Origin: Elusimicrobiota bacterium
Lineage (GTDB): Bacteria; Elusimicrobiota; Elusimicrobia; UBA1565; UBA9628
Assembly (NCBI GenBank): GCA_023213235.1
Contig: CP096137.1
Location: 3,738,951-3,802,950, forward strand
Length of the DNA stretch: 64,000 bases
Direction of reading: 5' to 3'
Each line of letters opens with the position of its first letter. Within the stretch, counting starts at the first letter, position 1. Below the pieces are notes generated by a model that made no database searches, was not told the DNA's origin, and saw nothing but the letters and a program-made list of their open reading frames with translations. Positions 28,155 through 36,578 of this stretch are shown piece by piece. The translations under genes were made by a program, and so were the position numbers.

Positions 28155-28274
28155 ATGAAAGCCCTGGCCGTTGTGCTTCTTCTGTGCCTGCCCGCGAGCG
28201 GCGCCATCACCCAAAGGCGTGCTCATCGACGACCGCGGCCATTCTAAGGAAGCCGCCTTTCTCGAACGCGGCCT
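28155..28274 (+). pseudogene. Truncated duplicate of the 22431 gene 5' end
   Basis: The signal-peptide region (LLLCLPASGAIT) and the next bases match 22455-22574 closely, with a 14-base internal deletion that destroys the frame. The copy stops abruptly after CGCGGCCT, where the 60-bp repeat begins. Non-functional relic of a duplication. Confidence 0.75.
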
Positions 28275-28334
28275 GCGAGTGTAGGTGCGTGGTGCCGCGT
28301 TCGCCATGCCTAGACGTTAAAAAGGGGTAAAAAG
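28275..28334. repeat. 60-bp direct repeat, copy B
   Basis: Exact copy of 25541-25600, joined directly to the truncated duplicate at 28155-28274. Marks a recombination junction. Confidence 0.9.
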
Positions 28335-28358
28335 TTGAATCGGCCACCCGCACCCGAT

Positions 28359-28386
28359 GGAACTTTTTCGGGGTCTCAGTCGTATG
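28359..28386 (+). promoter_or_regulatory. ECF-sigma-like promoter (copy 3)
   Basis: GGAACTT, 15 bases, CGTATG. Spacing is identical to copies 1 and 2, and the spacer again ends in TCAGT. It lies directly upstream of the gene at 28393, whose start falls about where transcription should begin. Confidence 0.5.
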
Positions 28387-28392
28387 ATAGTT

Positions 28393-28809
28393 ATGGATAA
28401 CGATAAGATCGGGCCGCTCAGAAACGGTGCACGCGGGGTGCTCAGGAGGAAGATCGTCTGGCAGGCCGACGCGTTCGCCATCATCGCGCCTTGGGAGGGA
28501 AAGGTGGAGCGCGTGCCGAGCGCGATGGTCTTCGACCCGCATCAGCCGTTCATCCTCGTGTCCCGGGTGTTCCCGGAGGCAATGAGCGAAGCGGCGTGCC
28601 TGCTCGCGGCGGTCGAGGAGGCGCTGTTCACTTACGGCGTCACGCCGACCGAGGTGCAGGTGCGGTGGGGGAAGGGGAAGAGGAACCGCGCGCTGGAGGC
28701 CTTGGCGGCTCGCACCGGCTTCCGGCTCGTGCTGTGCGACGAGCTTCGCGAGCTGGCGGAGGTGAAGGCCGACCTGGGCGAGTTCGCGAGAAGCGTCTTA
28801 GAAGCTTAA
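28393..28809 (+). CDS. Hypothetical protein under ECF-like promoter
   Basis: 138 residues from ATG 28393, chosen because the earlier ATGs lie within the promoter elements. Mixed alpha/beta, with FILVSRVFPEAMSEAACLLAAVEEALFTYG and a closing helix rich in Glu and Leu. No family recognised. Converges with, and overlaps by four bases, the nucleotidyltransferase gene on the other strand. Confidence 0.5.
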   Translation: MDNDKIGPLRNGARGVLRRKIVWQADAFAIIAPWEGKVERVPSAMVFDPHQPFILVSRVFPEAMSEAACLLAAVEEALFTYGVTPTEVQVRWGKGKRNRALEALAARTGFRLVLCDELRELAEVKADLGEFARSVLEA

Positions 28810-29408
28810 TCAGGCTCGCACTGCGGCGGGAGATCGAGAGCGGCCGGCTCGACGGCCAGGATGTCCCGCTCGACCTTGCGCAGGTTTTTGAGGTAGCCCG
28901 GAACATCCTCCGCCCGCGCGTCGACCGAGAAGCGCTCCGCGGCGAGGAGGAAGCGCTTCACGAGGAGGCCATGCTCCAATAACCCGCGGTCGGCCAGCGC
29001 GCGGATGTCGTCGGAATCCTCGGGGCGGTAGAGCTTCAGCTTGCTGACCGCGATGTCGGCCGGGTGCAGTGCGGTGACGACGAAGTTCTTGAGCGTCAGG
29101 CCGGGCACGGCGTTGAACACCGGCGCCGTGGGAAGGAAGGGGATGCCGCGCTGGACGATGTCGATGAAGAAGCGGTTCTGCTTGAACAGAGGCTTCTCGC
29201 GGTCACCGGCGAGTTCTCGCAGCTGCAGGTCGACCTCGGGGCGAGACTCCCGGGATTCGAGGACGTCGCTGTCTTTCGTGCCGCGATCGTAGCCGTCGCA
29301 TTGGAGCATGATCGCGGCGGAGCCGATGATCTCGAGCGGGATCGGCTCGCGCCCGACGGGCTTCCACAGGCCGTCGAGGGCGTGGAAGAAGTCGTTAATC
29401 CGCGCCAC
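28806..29408 (-). CDS. DUF6036-type nucleotidyltransferase (toxin candidate)
   Basis: 200 residues. LEIIGSAAIMLQCDGYDRGTKDSDVLE (about 25-51) is the nucleotidyltransferase core with GS and D-x-D-like residues; FVVTALHPADIAVSKLKLYRPEDSDDI follows, as in DUF6036. Its ATG overlaps the end of the XRE regulator gene by 14 bases. The XRE/nucleotidyltransferase pairing is a recurrent toxin-antitoxin-like arrangement. Confidence 0.65.
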   Translation of the reverse strand: MARINDFFHALDGLWKPVGREPIPLEIIGSAAIMLQCDGYDRGTKDSDVLESRESRPEVDLQLRELAGDREKPLFKQNRFFIDIVQRGIPFLPTAPVFNAVPGLTLKNFVVTALHPADIAVSKLKLYRPEDSDDIRALADRGLLEHGLLVKRFLLAAERFSVDARAEDVPGYLKNLRKVERDILAVEPAALDLPPQCEPD

Positions 29409-30171
29409 GGGCGGCCCTCAGGGCGCGGACGAAGTCGTCGGTCTCGATGCGCGTGGCGACGCGCCACTTGCGGGCCGTCTCGGAGCTGTTCGCGACGGTT
29501 TCGTTGAGCGCCTCGACGCCGGTGATGTCCGGATCGAGGAGGTCGTGCGGGGTCGGACGATCGGGGTTTTCGGTCGGCGCGAAGAGGATGAGCGGGGAGA
29601 TGAAGTTGTCGAGGGCGGCGACCGCGCGGCGATATTTCAGCCTCCACTCGCGGGGAAGGACGAGTTCGGACTCGCGTTTGACCGCCTCGAGGATCGACTC
29701 GACGGCCCAGCCGAAGCGCCGCTCCAGGCCGAGCGCCGCCAATTCGGCCCGCAGGCGAGTGAGGTTGAGCCGGCCGGCGTTTTCGACGACGACCGGGGCC
29801 AGCGCGGCGATCTGGCGCGCGGAGTCGGCGGAGACGAGGGTTTCCCGGATCGTGTCGGCCGCGCTGCGCAGTTTTTCGGAAGGCAGGAGCTCGGCCTCGA
29901 CGAGATGCGGAGCGCCGGTTCGCGCCAGGGCGTTTTGGATTTGTGAGGAGACTTCGGCGCCCTTGCCCGGCAAGAAGCGGTCGATCGGCACATTGAATTG
30001 GCGCAGGATGAGGAGAAGCTGCTCGGCGGTGAAGGAGCCGGCGTCCCCGCGCTCGAGCTGGGAGAGGTAGCCCTGCGTGATGCCCAGCAGCGCGGCCAGG
30101 CGCGCCTGGGTCCAGCCGCGTTCCTGGCGGAGCGCGCGGATTTTAGGGCCGATGGGAGGGAGGGCGTTCAT
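29395..30171 (-). CDS. XRE-family regulator/antitoxin of nucleotidyltransferase pair
   Basis: 258 residues. Residues 8-67 are a canonical XRE helix-turn-helix (IRALRQERGWTQARLAALLGITQGYLSQLERG). The remainder is helical with no recognised domain and probably binds the downstream nucleotidyltransferase. Two TATATCGATA sites 20 bp apart immediately upstream are the likely autoregulatory operators. Confidence 0.7.
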   Translation of the reverse strand: MNALPPIGPKIRALRQERGWTQARLAALLGITQGYLSQLERGDAGSFTAEQLLLILRQFNVPIDRFLPGKGAEVSSQIQNALARTGAPHLVEAELLPSEKLRSAADTIRETLVSADSARQIAALAPVVVENAGRLNLTRLRAELAALGLERRFGWAVESILEAVKRESELVLPREWRLKYRRAVAALDNFISPLILFAPTENPDRPTPHDLLDPDITGVEALNETVANSSETARKWRVATRIETDDFVRALRAARGAD

Positions 30172-30176
30172 ATCGT

Positions 30177-30206
30177 TATATCGATAAACTTATTGATATA
30201 TCGATA
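30177..30206 (-). promoter_or_regulatory. Paired TATATCGATA operators
   Basis: TATATCGATA at 30177-30186 and again at 30197-30206, 20 bp apart, so both lie on one DNA face. Directly upstream of the XRE gene; AT-rich compared with all surroundings. Confidence 0.55.
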
Positions 30207-30256
30207 TTATTGATCGAAAATCCAATTAAGTCAATGACTATTTGTTTAATGCCAGC

Positions 30257-30285
30257 TTGACGAATACCCGTTGGCGATGTATAGT
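30257..30285 (+). promoter_or_regulatory. Sigma-70 promoter for ORF6N gene
   Basis: TTGACG, 17 bases, TATAGT. About 55 bases of leader precede the ORF6N start codon. Confidence 0.6.
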
Positions 30286-30344
30286 CATGCGACAGCGCGG
30301 CGCGGTCCGTTCCTAGCGATTCAGTCGAGGTTAGGAGGTGGATC

Positions 30345-30683
30345 ATGGGGAAACCCAAAGCAGCCGAAACGCTGGAGTCGTTGATGCGGTTCGCACGCGG
30401 TCGCCTGGTACTGCTGGATCGCGACGCGGCGAGATACTTCCGAGTTCGTTTGAGCGCGCTCAGTGCGACCGTCGAGCGGCGCCGCGACCGGTTCCCGGCG
30501 GACTTCATGTTGGTGTTCCGGGGTTGCGAGGCCGTCGGCTTCGAGCGACGCATGGGAGTGTTGAGGCCGCGGCGGCTCGTTCACGCGTTCACAGAGGTGG
30601 GGATCGAAGCGTTGGCGGGATCATTGAGGTCCGAGCGTGCGATCACGCATAGCATCGAGACCATCCGTCGCGGCTGCGCCTGA
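30345..30683 (+). CDS. ORF6N-domain DNA-binding protein
   Basis: 112 residues with ribosome site TTAGGAGGTGGATC. RLVLLDRDAARYFRVRLSALSATVERRRDRFPADFMLVF is the ORF6N module found in phage and mobile-element regulators. Usual family members have an extra C-terminal domain; this one consists of the module alone. Supports a mobile origin for the neighbourhood. Confidence 0.75.
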   Translation: MGKPKAAETLESLMRFARGRLVLLDRDAARYFRVRLSALSATVERRRDRFPADFMLVFRGCEAVGFERRMGVLRPRRLVHAFTEVGIEALAGSLRSERAITHSIETIRRGCA

Positions 30684-30702
30684 CGCGGCGAATGTTATCG
30701 TG

Positions 30703-30867
30703 CTAGCGGAAAGCGCCGATCGCGAGGGCGACGCGCGCGCCGGCGCCGTGGGTGCGGCCTCGAAGGAGACCGAACCCGATGAGCGCCGTAGCGACGAGGA
30801 CGGCGCCGGCTAGGAAGCCGACGAAAGCCGGTGCGCGATCAGGGCCGGGAATGTTTCTTAGGTCCAA
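30703..30867 (-). CDS. Small membrane protein with TTG start
   Basis: 54 residues starting LDLRNIPGPDRAPA, with one hydrophobic helix (FVGFLAGAVLVATALIGFGLL). The TTG is supported by GTGGAGGT six bases upstream, an excellent ribosome site located within the end of the preceding mini-gene. No homology recognised. Confidence 0.45.
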   Translation of the reverse strand: MDLRNIPGPDRAPAFVGFLAGAVLVATALIGFGLLRGRTHGAGARVALAIGAFR

Positions 30868-30871
30868 TAGA

Positions 30872-30973
30872 TTACCTCCACACAGCTCGCAGGGCGCGGT
30901 TTGCGCCCCAGAGGAGGGCGGTGAACTGGGCGAGAGACACGAGCTCGACGAACAGAGGGTTGGAGGGGTTCAT
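30872..30973 (-). CDS. 33-residue mini-gene upstream of small membrane protein
   Basis: Encodes MNPSNPLFVELVSLAQFTALLWG and a basic tail. Amphipathic or weakly hydrophobic; weak AAGG before the ATG. Its 3' end carries the ribosome site of the next small gene, so the two may be translated together. Low certainty. Confidence 0.3.
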   Translation of the reverse strand: MNPSNPLFVELVSLAQFTALLWGANRALRAVWR

Positions 30974-31078
30974 GCCTTGAGGATAGCCGGGGTCGCTTTC
31001 GCGCGGCTTAAACGGGGATGAACGAGGGCTTAAATCCCCGACCTTGCGTCCGTCGGTGCGGCGAAGTACAGTGTGGGC

Positions 31079-32257
31079 ATGGCCAGCGGCGCGGGCTTCC
31101 TCGGCGGACGGATCACGGTGAGCACGGAGCCGTTCTTCTGGCTCATGGCCGGAATCATGGGGATGTCCTTCGGGCGCGGCTCGCCGCAGGAGATCATCCT
31201 GTGGGCGGGGGTCGTCGGCTTCTCCGTGCTGTTTCACGAGCTGGGCCACGCGGCCGTCTGCCTCGTGTGGGGCGAGGGTGCGGACATCATCCTGCACGGC
31301 ATGGGCGGCGCCACGAGGCCCCGGGACGTGTCCAAGTTCGGGACCTGGCGGACGGCGATTCTCAATCTGGCCGGCTGCGCGGCGGGGCTGGGGCTTGCCG
31401 TGGTCATCATCGCGGCGCTCGTCGCGGCGAAGAAGGCGGGAGTCGCGGTGCCGCCGCACCTGAAGAAGGTGGCCGTCGGCCTCATTGAGATCAACGTCTG
31501 GTTCTCGCTGTTCAATCTGCTGCCCGTCGGGCCGATGGATGGAGGCAAGCTCGTCGCGGGCCTGCTGAGCGCGCGCTGGGGCGTGAATGGACTGCGCGCC
31601 GCCAACGTGTTCGGCGTGGTGCTGGGGACGGCGCTGGCTTTGTGGTTCGCGGGGAGGAAGGCGATCTACGGGACCGTGCTGTGCGGCGCGATGGCGGTCG
31701 GCGAGGCGCGGGCGCTCAAGCGCTCGTGGTCGATGACGGCGGCCGATTCCGACGAGACGCTGAAGGCGGAGCCGGCGCGCGCCGCGGAGCTGTGGGAGCG
31801 GGAACGCCGCGAGGAAGCCGTCGAGGTTCTGAAGGCGCTGCGCGAAAAGACCGGCGGCGCCGGCCTGATTTACATGGATGCCACGCTCCAACTCGCTTTT
31901 TACGAGTACATGCTGGGGCGGACCGCCGAGGCCTACTCGTTGTTCAAGCTGATTCCCGAGTCCGACCTGCCGCCGGCCGCCAAGCACGCCTACGCCGACG
32001 CCGCCTTGAAAGGGAAGGACTTCGAGGTCGCCCTGCGACTGGGCCGCACGAACTTTCATGATTCGCCGGGCGCGGACACCGGGCTCGCGGCGGCGCGGGC
32101 GGCGGCCGGGCTCGGCGACGCGCGCGAGACGGTGCAGTGGCTGAAGGCGGCCCTGCGCCAGGGGCTCGAACCCGCGGAGCTGCGCGCCAAGGAGTTCGAC
32201 GCGCTGCGCGGGTCCGAGGAATTCCGCGAGCTCGAGGACGACCTGAAGAAGGCTTAG
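31079..32257 (+). CDS. S2P-like M50 metalloprotease with C-terminal TPR-like region
   Basis: 392 residues from ATG 31079. Zinc motif FHELGH (about residues 53-58) in the second membrane helix and NLLPVGPMDGG (about 145-155) providing the third ligand define a site-2-protease core with about five membrane helices. The soluble C-terminal half (about 215-392) is TPR-like. Such proteases cleave membrane regulators within the bilayer. Start chosen because TTGCGT, 17 bases, TACAGT ends exactly six bases before this ATG. Confidence 0.8.
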   Translation: MASGAGFLGGRITVSTEPFFWLMAGIMGMSFGRGSPQEIILWAGVVGFSVLFHELGHAAVCLVWGEGADIILHGMGGATRPRDVSKFGTWRTAILNLAGCAAGLGLAVVIIAALVAAKKAGVAVPPHLKKVAVGLIEINVWFSLFNLLPVGPMDGGKLVAGLLSARWGVNGLRAANVFGVVLGTALALWFAGRKAIYGTVLCGAMAVGEARALKRSWSMTAADSDETLKAEPARAAELWERERREEAVEVLKALREKTGGAGLIYMDATLQLAFYEYMLGRTAEAYSLFKLIPESDLPPAAKHAYADAALKGKDFEVALRLGRTNFHDSPGADTGLAAARAAAGLGDARETVQWLKAALRQGLEPAELRAKEFDALRGSEEFRELEDDLKKA

Positions 32258-33312
32258 GCCGCGGCGAGCGCCGGGTAGTCGACGTAGCCCTTCGGCCCCG
32301 GCGCGTAGAACGTGGACATGTCCCAGGCGTTGAGCGGGGCGTCTTCTTTCAGACGGCGCGGCAGGTCGGGGTTGGCGAGGAAGAGCTTGCCGAAGGCCAC
32401 CGCGTCGGCCTCGCCGCGGTCGAGCAGGCCCTGCGCCGAGTTCTTGTCCAAGCCCTCGTTGGCGATGTAGGCGCCGCCGAACTCTTTCTTGAGGAGCGGC
32501 CCCAGGCGCGGCTCGGCCTGCGACTCGCGCGCGCAGAGGAAGGCGAGCTTGCGCTTTCCGAGTTCGCGGGCGAGGTAGGTGAAGGTCGCCTTCGGGTCCG
32601 AGTCGCCCATGTCGTGGGCGTCGCAGCGCGGGGCGAGGTGCATGCCGACGCGGCCGGATCCCCAGACCGAGACGCAGGCGTCGGCGATCGCGAGGTGCAG
32701 GCGCGCGCGGTTCTCGACCGAGCCGCCCCACTCGTCGGCGCGCGTGTTCGAGCCGTCTTGAAGGAACTGGTCGAGGAGGTAGCCGTTGGCGCCGTGGATT
32801 TCCACGCCGTCGAAGCCCGCGGCCTGGGCGTTCTCCGCGCCCTTCTTGAAATCGGCGATGATGCCGGGGATCTCGGCGGTCTCGAGGGCGCGCGGCGCCG
32901 GGTACGGCGTCTTGGGGCGCACGAGGCTCACGTGGCCGCGCGGGGCGATGGGGCTCGGCGCGACGGGGGCCGCGCCGTCGAGATAGGACGGATGCGAGAC
33001 GCGGCCGACGTGCCAGAGCTGGAGGAGGATGCGCCCGCCGGCGGCGTGGACGGCCTTGGTCGTGAGCTTCCAGCCCTCGACCTGCTCCTGGGACCAGATG
33101 CCGGGCGTGTCGGGGTAGCCGGCGCCCTGGGCGCTGACGATCGTGGCCTCGGTGAGCATCATGCCGGCCGAGGCGCGCTGGGTGTAGTACTCGGCCATCA
33201 GAGCGTTGGGGACGCGCCCGGCGCTCGCGCGGCAGCGCGTGAGCGGGGACAGGATCACACGGTTGGGAAGGGAGAGGTCGCCTAAGCGAACGGGGTCGAA
33301 GAGGGAGGGCAT
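32254..33312 (-). CDS. Old yellow enzyme (NADH:flavin oxidoreductase, alkene reductase)
   Basis: 352 residues, FMN-dependent TIM barrel. SLPNRVILSPLTRCRA at the N-terminus, LQLWHVGRVSHP, and FDGVEIHGANGYLLDQFLQDGSN with the substrate-binding His/Asn pair are diagnostic of the classical NemA/xenobiotic reductase branch. Reduces activated C=C bonds or nitro groups. TATAAT ends six bases before the ATG. Converges with the S2P gene by a four-base overlap. Confidence 0.88.
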   Translation of the reverse strand: MPSLFDPVRLGDLSLPNRVILSPLTRCRASAGRVPNALMAEYYTQRASAGMMLTEATIVSAQGAGYPDTPGIWSQEQVEGWKLTTKAVHAAGGRILLQLWHVGRVSHPSYLDGAAPVAPSPIAPRGHVSLVRPKTPYPAPRALETAEIPGIIADFKKGAENAQAAGFDGVEIHGANGYLLDQFLQDGSNTRADEWGGSVENRARLHLAIADACVSVWGSGRVGMHLAPRCDAHDMGDSDPKATFTYLARELGKRKLAFLCARESQAEPRLGPLLKKEFGGAYIANEGLDKNSAQGLLDRGEADAVAFGKLFLANPDLPRRLKEDAPLNAWDMSTFYAPGPKGYVDYPALAAA

Positions 33313-33336
33313 GCGGAGATTATACCGCCGCGCGGC

Positions 33337-34929
33337 CTAAGGAGCCTGCGGGTCGAGCGCCTCGACGAGGGCGCGCGTGACCGCGGCCATGCGCTCGTAA
33401 TCGAGGTGTCGACGGCGTCGGTGTGCTCGTGGTAGTGCGGGTTGCGGTAGAAGGCCGTGTCGGAGAGCATGAGCGCGGGATAGCCCTGGTCCCAGAACGA
33501 GAGCTGGTCCGACAGCGCCAGGCCCGAGAACGGACCGGGCAGGACGGCCGACTGCAGAGGGAAGGAGGAGGAGGCCTTCCACGCGGCGGTGAAGGAGCGC
33601 AGCAGCGCGCGGCTCCTCACGTCGCCGGAGACGGAGACGAAGGAGGCGTGGTCGGGGAAGAAGAGGTGGAGGAAGGGCGGGTAGAGCTGCGAGCCGCGGC
33701 GGGGGTTGTAGTAGCCGAGGCACTCGAGGCTGATCATGCCGTGGACGGGGACGCCGTTGTCGCGCAGGAAGCGCGCGTAGTGGACGGAGCCCATGTTGCC
33801 CGTGGCGAAGGACGGCGGCTCCTCGGTGTCGAAGGCGACGAAGCGGATGTCGCGGGCGGGACGGCGCAGCTTGAGCTGGCGGGCGGCCTCGAGCAGGACG
33901 GCGACGGCGCTGGCGTTGTCGTCGGCGCCGAGCGTGCCGGGGGCGGAGTCGTAGTGCGCGCCGACGACCCAGGCGGGGCCGCGGTCGGCGGGCGGGAAGG
34001 CCAAGACGGCCTCGATGTTGAAGAAGGTCGTCCCGTCTTTTACGCCGGGCATGCCGGCGGACTTGTACGGCCGCACGACGGGTTTGTAGCCGAGCTTCTT
34101 GAACTCGGCGAGCACGTAGTCGCGCGCCCGGTCGCGGTCCTTGGGGTTGTAGGCGTCGCGCTCGCCGACCGCGCCGGCGAGGAAGGCCACGTGGGCGCGC
34201 AGGTCGCGGGCCATGGGCGAGAGCGCCGCGGCGTCTGGGCGCTCGGGGGCCATCGCGAGCAGCCGCTTGCGCCGCGACTCGCGGTCGGTCATGAGGAAGA
34301 CGGGGCCGACGACGTAGAAGAAGATGACGACGCACAGGGCCAAGGCGCCGCCGAAGCGCACGGAGCGCGGAAGCTCGGGCGAGGGCGCGCGTCGAGCGCG
34401 GCCTGCAGCGCGTCGACGAAATAGATTGAGGCGCCGGCGACGACGGAGCCGAGGGCGAGGCGGCCGGCGGTGCCGACCGTCTCGCGGCCGAGCACGAGGC
34501 ACAAAGTCCCGGCGGAGAGGAGCAGCCAGTCGGCGCGCGCGCGGCCGAGCCAGAGGGCGAGCGCGGCGCAGGCGAAGATCATGTCGGTCAGCCACGGCGA
34601 GAGGCCGAGGCCCGTCAGCGCGAGCCACGCGGCCCACAGCGCGGCGGCGCCCGAGGCCACGCGGCAGCGCGCGGGCGTCCAGGGCGCGCCGCCGCCGCGG
34701 CGCGACTGGAAGCGGAAGACGGGTGCCGCGACGAGGAACGCGGCGGCGACGGCGTAGGCGCAGTCCTCGAAGCAGACGAGAATCGACGCGTGGCGCGCGA
34801 GGCCGACGGCGAGCAGCGCCGCCCACAGCGAGAGCAGGCGCCCGCGCCCCTCGGCGGCCGGCAGGACGGCCCAGAGGCCCGCGAAGATCAGGGAGACGAC
34901 GGGGTACCAGGAGTGGGGAGGAAGCTCAT
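33337..34929 (-). CDS. Membrane-anchored M28-family peptidase (three frame breaks)
   Basis: ATG at 34929 overlaps the upstream stop (TGATG). The N-terminal half has about six hydrophobic helices (for example WYPVVSLIFAGLWAVL, ALALCVVIFFYVVGPVFLM). The C-terminal domain is an M28 aminopeptidase with metal ligands in VVGAHYDSAPGTLGADDNASA, DTEEPP and YHEHTDAVDT. Single bases are missing near 34915-34918 (four G), 34390 and 33403; repairs give about 531 residues ending ALVEALDPQAP. Cuts N-terminal residues from peptides outside the cytoplasm, by family. Confidence 0.75.
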
Positions 34930-35831
34930 CAGTAGGCGGTCCAGACGCTGCCGCGCGTGTCGGTGTGCGTGCAGTCGATGAAGACGGACGTGCCCGGGGC
35001 CAGCGCCCAGAGGCCGGAGTCGGTGCCGGCGCGGTCGGCGAGCAGGACGAAGCCCGCGCGCTTGTCGTGCGGGTACTTGGAGACGCCGGGCCAGAGCTCG
35101 GGGACCACCTCGATGCGCTTCTCGGCGACGAGCTCGTCGAGGAGGCCGGCGCGCGGCCCTCGTGGGCGGAGGCGTAGTCGGAGAAGGCCAGGCGCAAGGC
35201 GGCCAGGCGGCCCTTCATCGCGCCCTCGTGGCTTTTGCGGTAGAGGCCGCTGAAGGAAGGGTAGACCATCGCGAACAGGATGGCGAGGACGGCGTAGACG
35301 AGCAGCGAGCCGCCGATCTCGGACTTGAGGGCCCCCGCCGAGGCCTCGCGCCGCCCGGACGCGACGAGGCCGGTGATGCCGCAGCGCGAAGACGGTGATG
35401 ACGAAGAAAAGCCCGCCGAGCAGCAGATGAGCGGCGACCTCGGCCGCCCGCCCTCCGCGCATCACGCCGATTCCCATCGACACGTAGAGGATCGCGAGGG
35501 CGCCCGGGATCAGCAGGATCCAGGGCAGGCGCACGGCGGCCCAGGCGCCGCGCAGCCACGCCGGCGCGGTCTCGGCGGGAGGGGCCGCGGCTTGCGCCGC
35601 GGCCGCCTCCGCGCCGACGCGCCAGGCGTCCCAGGCGGCGGCGCCGTGCGCCGCGGCGATGAGGGCCCACGACCCGTAGAGGCCGAGGGCGTGGCCGAAC
35701 ATCTGGACGGAATATCCGGCGAGGAAGACGGCGGCCGCGCGCCCCGGCCGCCCCGCGTAGAGCTGGCCCGCGCCCGGCAGGAAGAAGGAGGCGAACGCGG
35801 CCAAGGCCGCAGAGGTGCGCGAAGTGCCCAT
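34929..35831 (-). CDS. Membrane protein with pilin-like segment (two frame breaks)
   Basis: About 301 residues after restoring single bases near 35385 and 35158. The N-terminal part is a small polytopic membrane domain (FFLPGAGQLYAGRPGRAAAVFLAGY resembles TM2/DUF5683 proteins). Then come helices, then GGSLLVYAVLAILFAMVYPSFSGLYRKSHEGAMKGRLAALR, which looks like a type IV pilin stalk helix, then a soluble domain ending HTDTRGSVWTAY. Pilin similarity is by pattern only. TGGACA, 17 bases, CATACT lies just upstream. Confidence 0.5.
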   Translation of the reverse strand: MGTSRTSAALAAFASFFLPGAGQLYAGRPGRAAAVFLAGYSVQMFGHALGLYGSWALIAAAHGAAAWDAWRVGAEAAAAQAAAPPAETAPAWLRGAWAAVRLPWILLIPGALAILYVSMGIGVMRGGRAAEVAAHLLLGGLFFVITVFALRHHRPRRVRAARGLGGGPQVRDRRLAARLRRPRHPVRDGLPFLQRPLPQKPRGRDEGPPGRLAPGLLRLRLRPRGPRAGLLDELVAEKRIEVVPELWPGVSKYPHDKRAGFVLLADRAGTDSGLWALAPGTSVFIDCTHTDTRGSVWTAY

Positions 35832-35906
35832 CGGACAGGCAGTATGTCCCCGGGAGTAATTTTTGTCCAGTCTTGACTTGGCGGACAGCGGGGCTATACT
35901 GGAGGC

Positions 35907-36500
35907 ATGAAGGCCCCGCTGCTCGCCGCCCTGCTGCTGGCCGTGCCCGCCGCGCGCGCGTCGGCCAATCCCGCGTCCTACGCGACCGCCGACGAGGCCG
36001 CGATCGCCTTCGTCAGGATCGTGCGCGAGTACCCCGAGCAGCGCAAGGAGTACTGCACCTGGCTGATCAAGCAGGCCGACGGGCGGGTCGCCTTCGGCAC
36101 GATCAACGAGGGCGACTTCAACCGCTGCCCGAGCTCGTGGCCCAAGCCGAAGGGGCTCGTGGGCTCGGTGCACACGCACCCGCTCGGCGGCCGCGACAAG
36201 GATCCCGGCGCGGCCGGCCAGGTGTTCTCGGAGGGAGACTTCGCCCACGCGGAGTCGAGCGAGGTGGGCGTGCCCGTGTATCTCGGCGCTCCGGCCGGCC
36301 ACGTCCTGCGCTACGATCCCGGCGGCACGACGTGCTGGGGCAAGAGCTTCATCATGCGCCAGTTCAAGATCGTGCGCGACGCCCCCGGCGGCTCCGTGCG
36401 CGGCGCCCTGCCCGTCAACCCGGGCGAGAAGACCCCGCTCTTCGACGTGAGCGGCAAGCCCCTGCCCCGGCCCGGCTACTGCAAAGACGCCTCCCGTTAG
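35907..36500 (+). CDS. Secreted JAMM/DUF4329-like protein
   Basis: 197 residues, signal peptide MKAPLLAALLLAVPAARASA. GSVHTHPLGG...FSEGDF (about residues 89-115) is the H-x-H-P...S-x2-D metal motif of JAB/MPN-type isopeptidases, in the DUF4329 style. Paired cysteines suggest a disulfide-containing periplasmic protein. TTGACT, 16 bases, TATACT (35873-35900) ends six bases before the ATG, so the GGAGGC there would not be transcribed. Confidence 0.65.
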   Translation: MKAPLLAALLLAVPAARASANPASYATADEAAIAFVRIVREYPEQRKEYCTWLIKQADGRVAFGTINEGDFNRCPSSWPKPKGLVGSVHTHPLGGRDKDPGAAGQVFSEGDFAHAESSEVGVPVYLGAPAGHVLRYDPGGTTCWGKSFIMRQFKIVRDAPGGSVRGALPVNPGEKTPLFDVSGKPLPRPGYCKDASR

Positions 36501-36526
36501 GGATCCAAACGACCGCCTCGATCGTC
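36501..36526 (+). promoter_or_regulatory. Possible fourth ECF-like promoter
   Basis: GGATCCA, 15 bases, CGTC, followed by TGATAGGAGAGG as in the other copies. The -35 match is weak. It lies upstream of the vapBC promoter. Confidence 0.3.
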
Positions 36527-36542
36527 TGATAGGAGAGGTCCC

Positions 36543-36571
36543 TTGACGTATACATATACTGCAGGCATACT
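36543..36571 (+). promoter_or_regulatory. vapBC promoter
   Basis: TTGACG, 17 bases, CATACT, then seven bases to the ATG. The spacer and start region contain GTATAC/ATATAC and GCATAC/TTATGC symmetries, likely bound by the VapBC complex. Confidence 0.6.
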
Positions 36572-36578
36572 TATGCAT

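Noticed and set aside
28806..30171. Classical AbiEi/AbiEii pair
   Set aside because: The regulator has an XRE helix-turn-helix and no AbiEi winged-helix signature, so only the looser nucleotidyltransferase/antitoxin label is used.
30872..32731. 619-codon minus-strand frame opposite the S2P gene
   Set aside because: It is a GC-rich shadow of the M50 gene; only its final 33 codons lie outside that gene and are noted separately.
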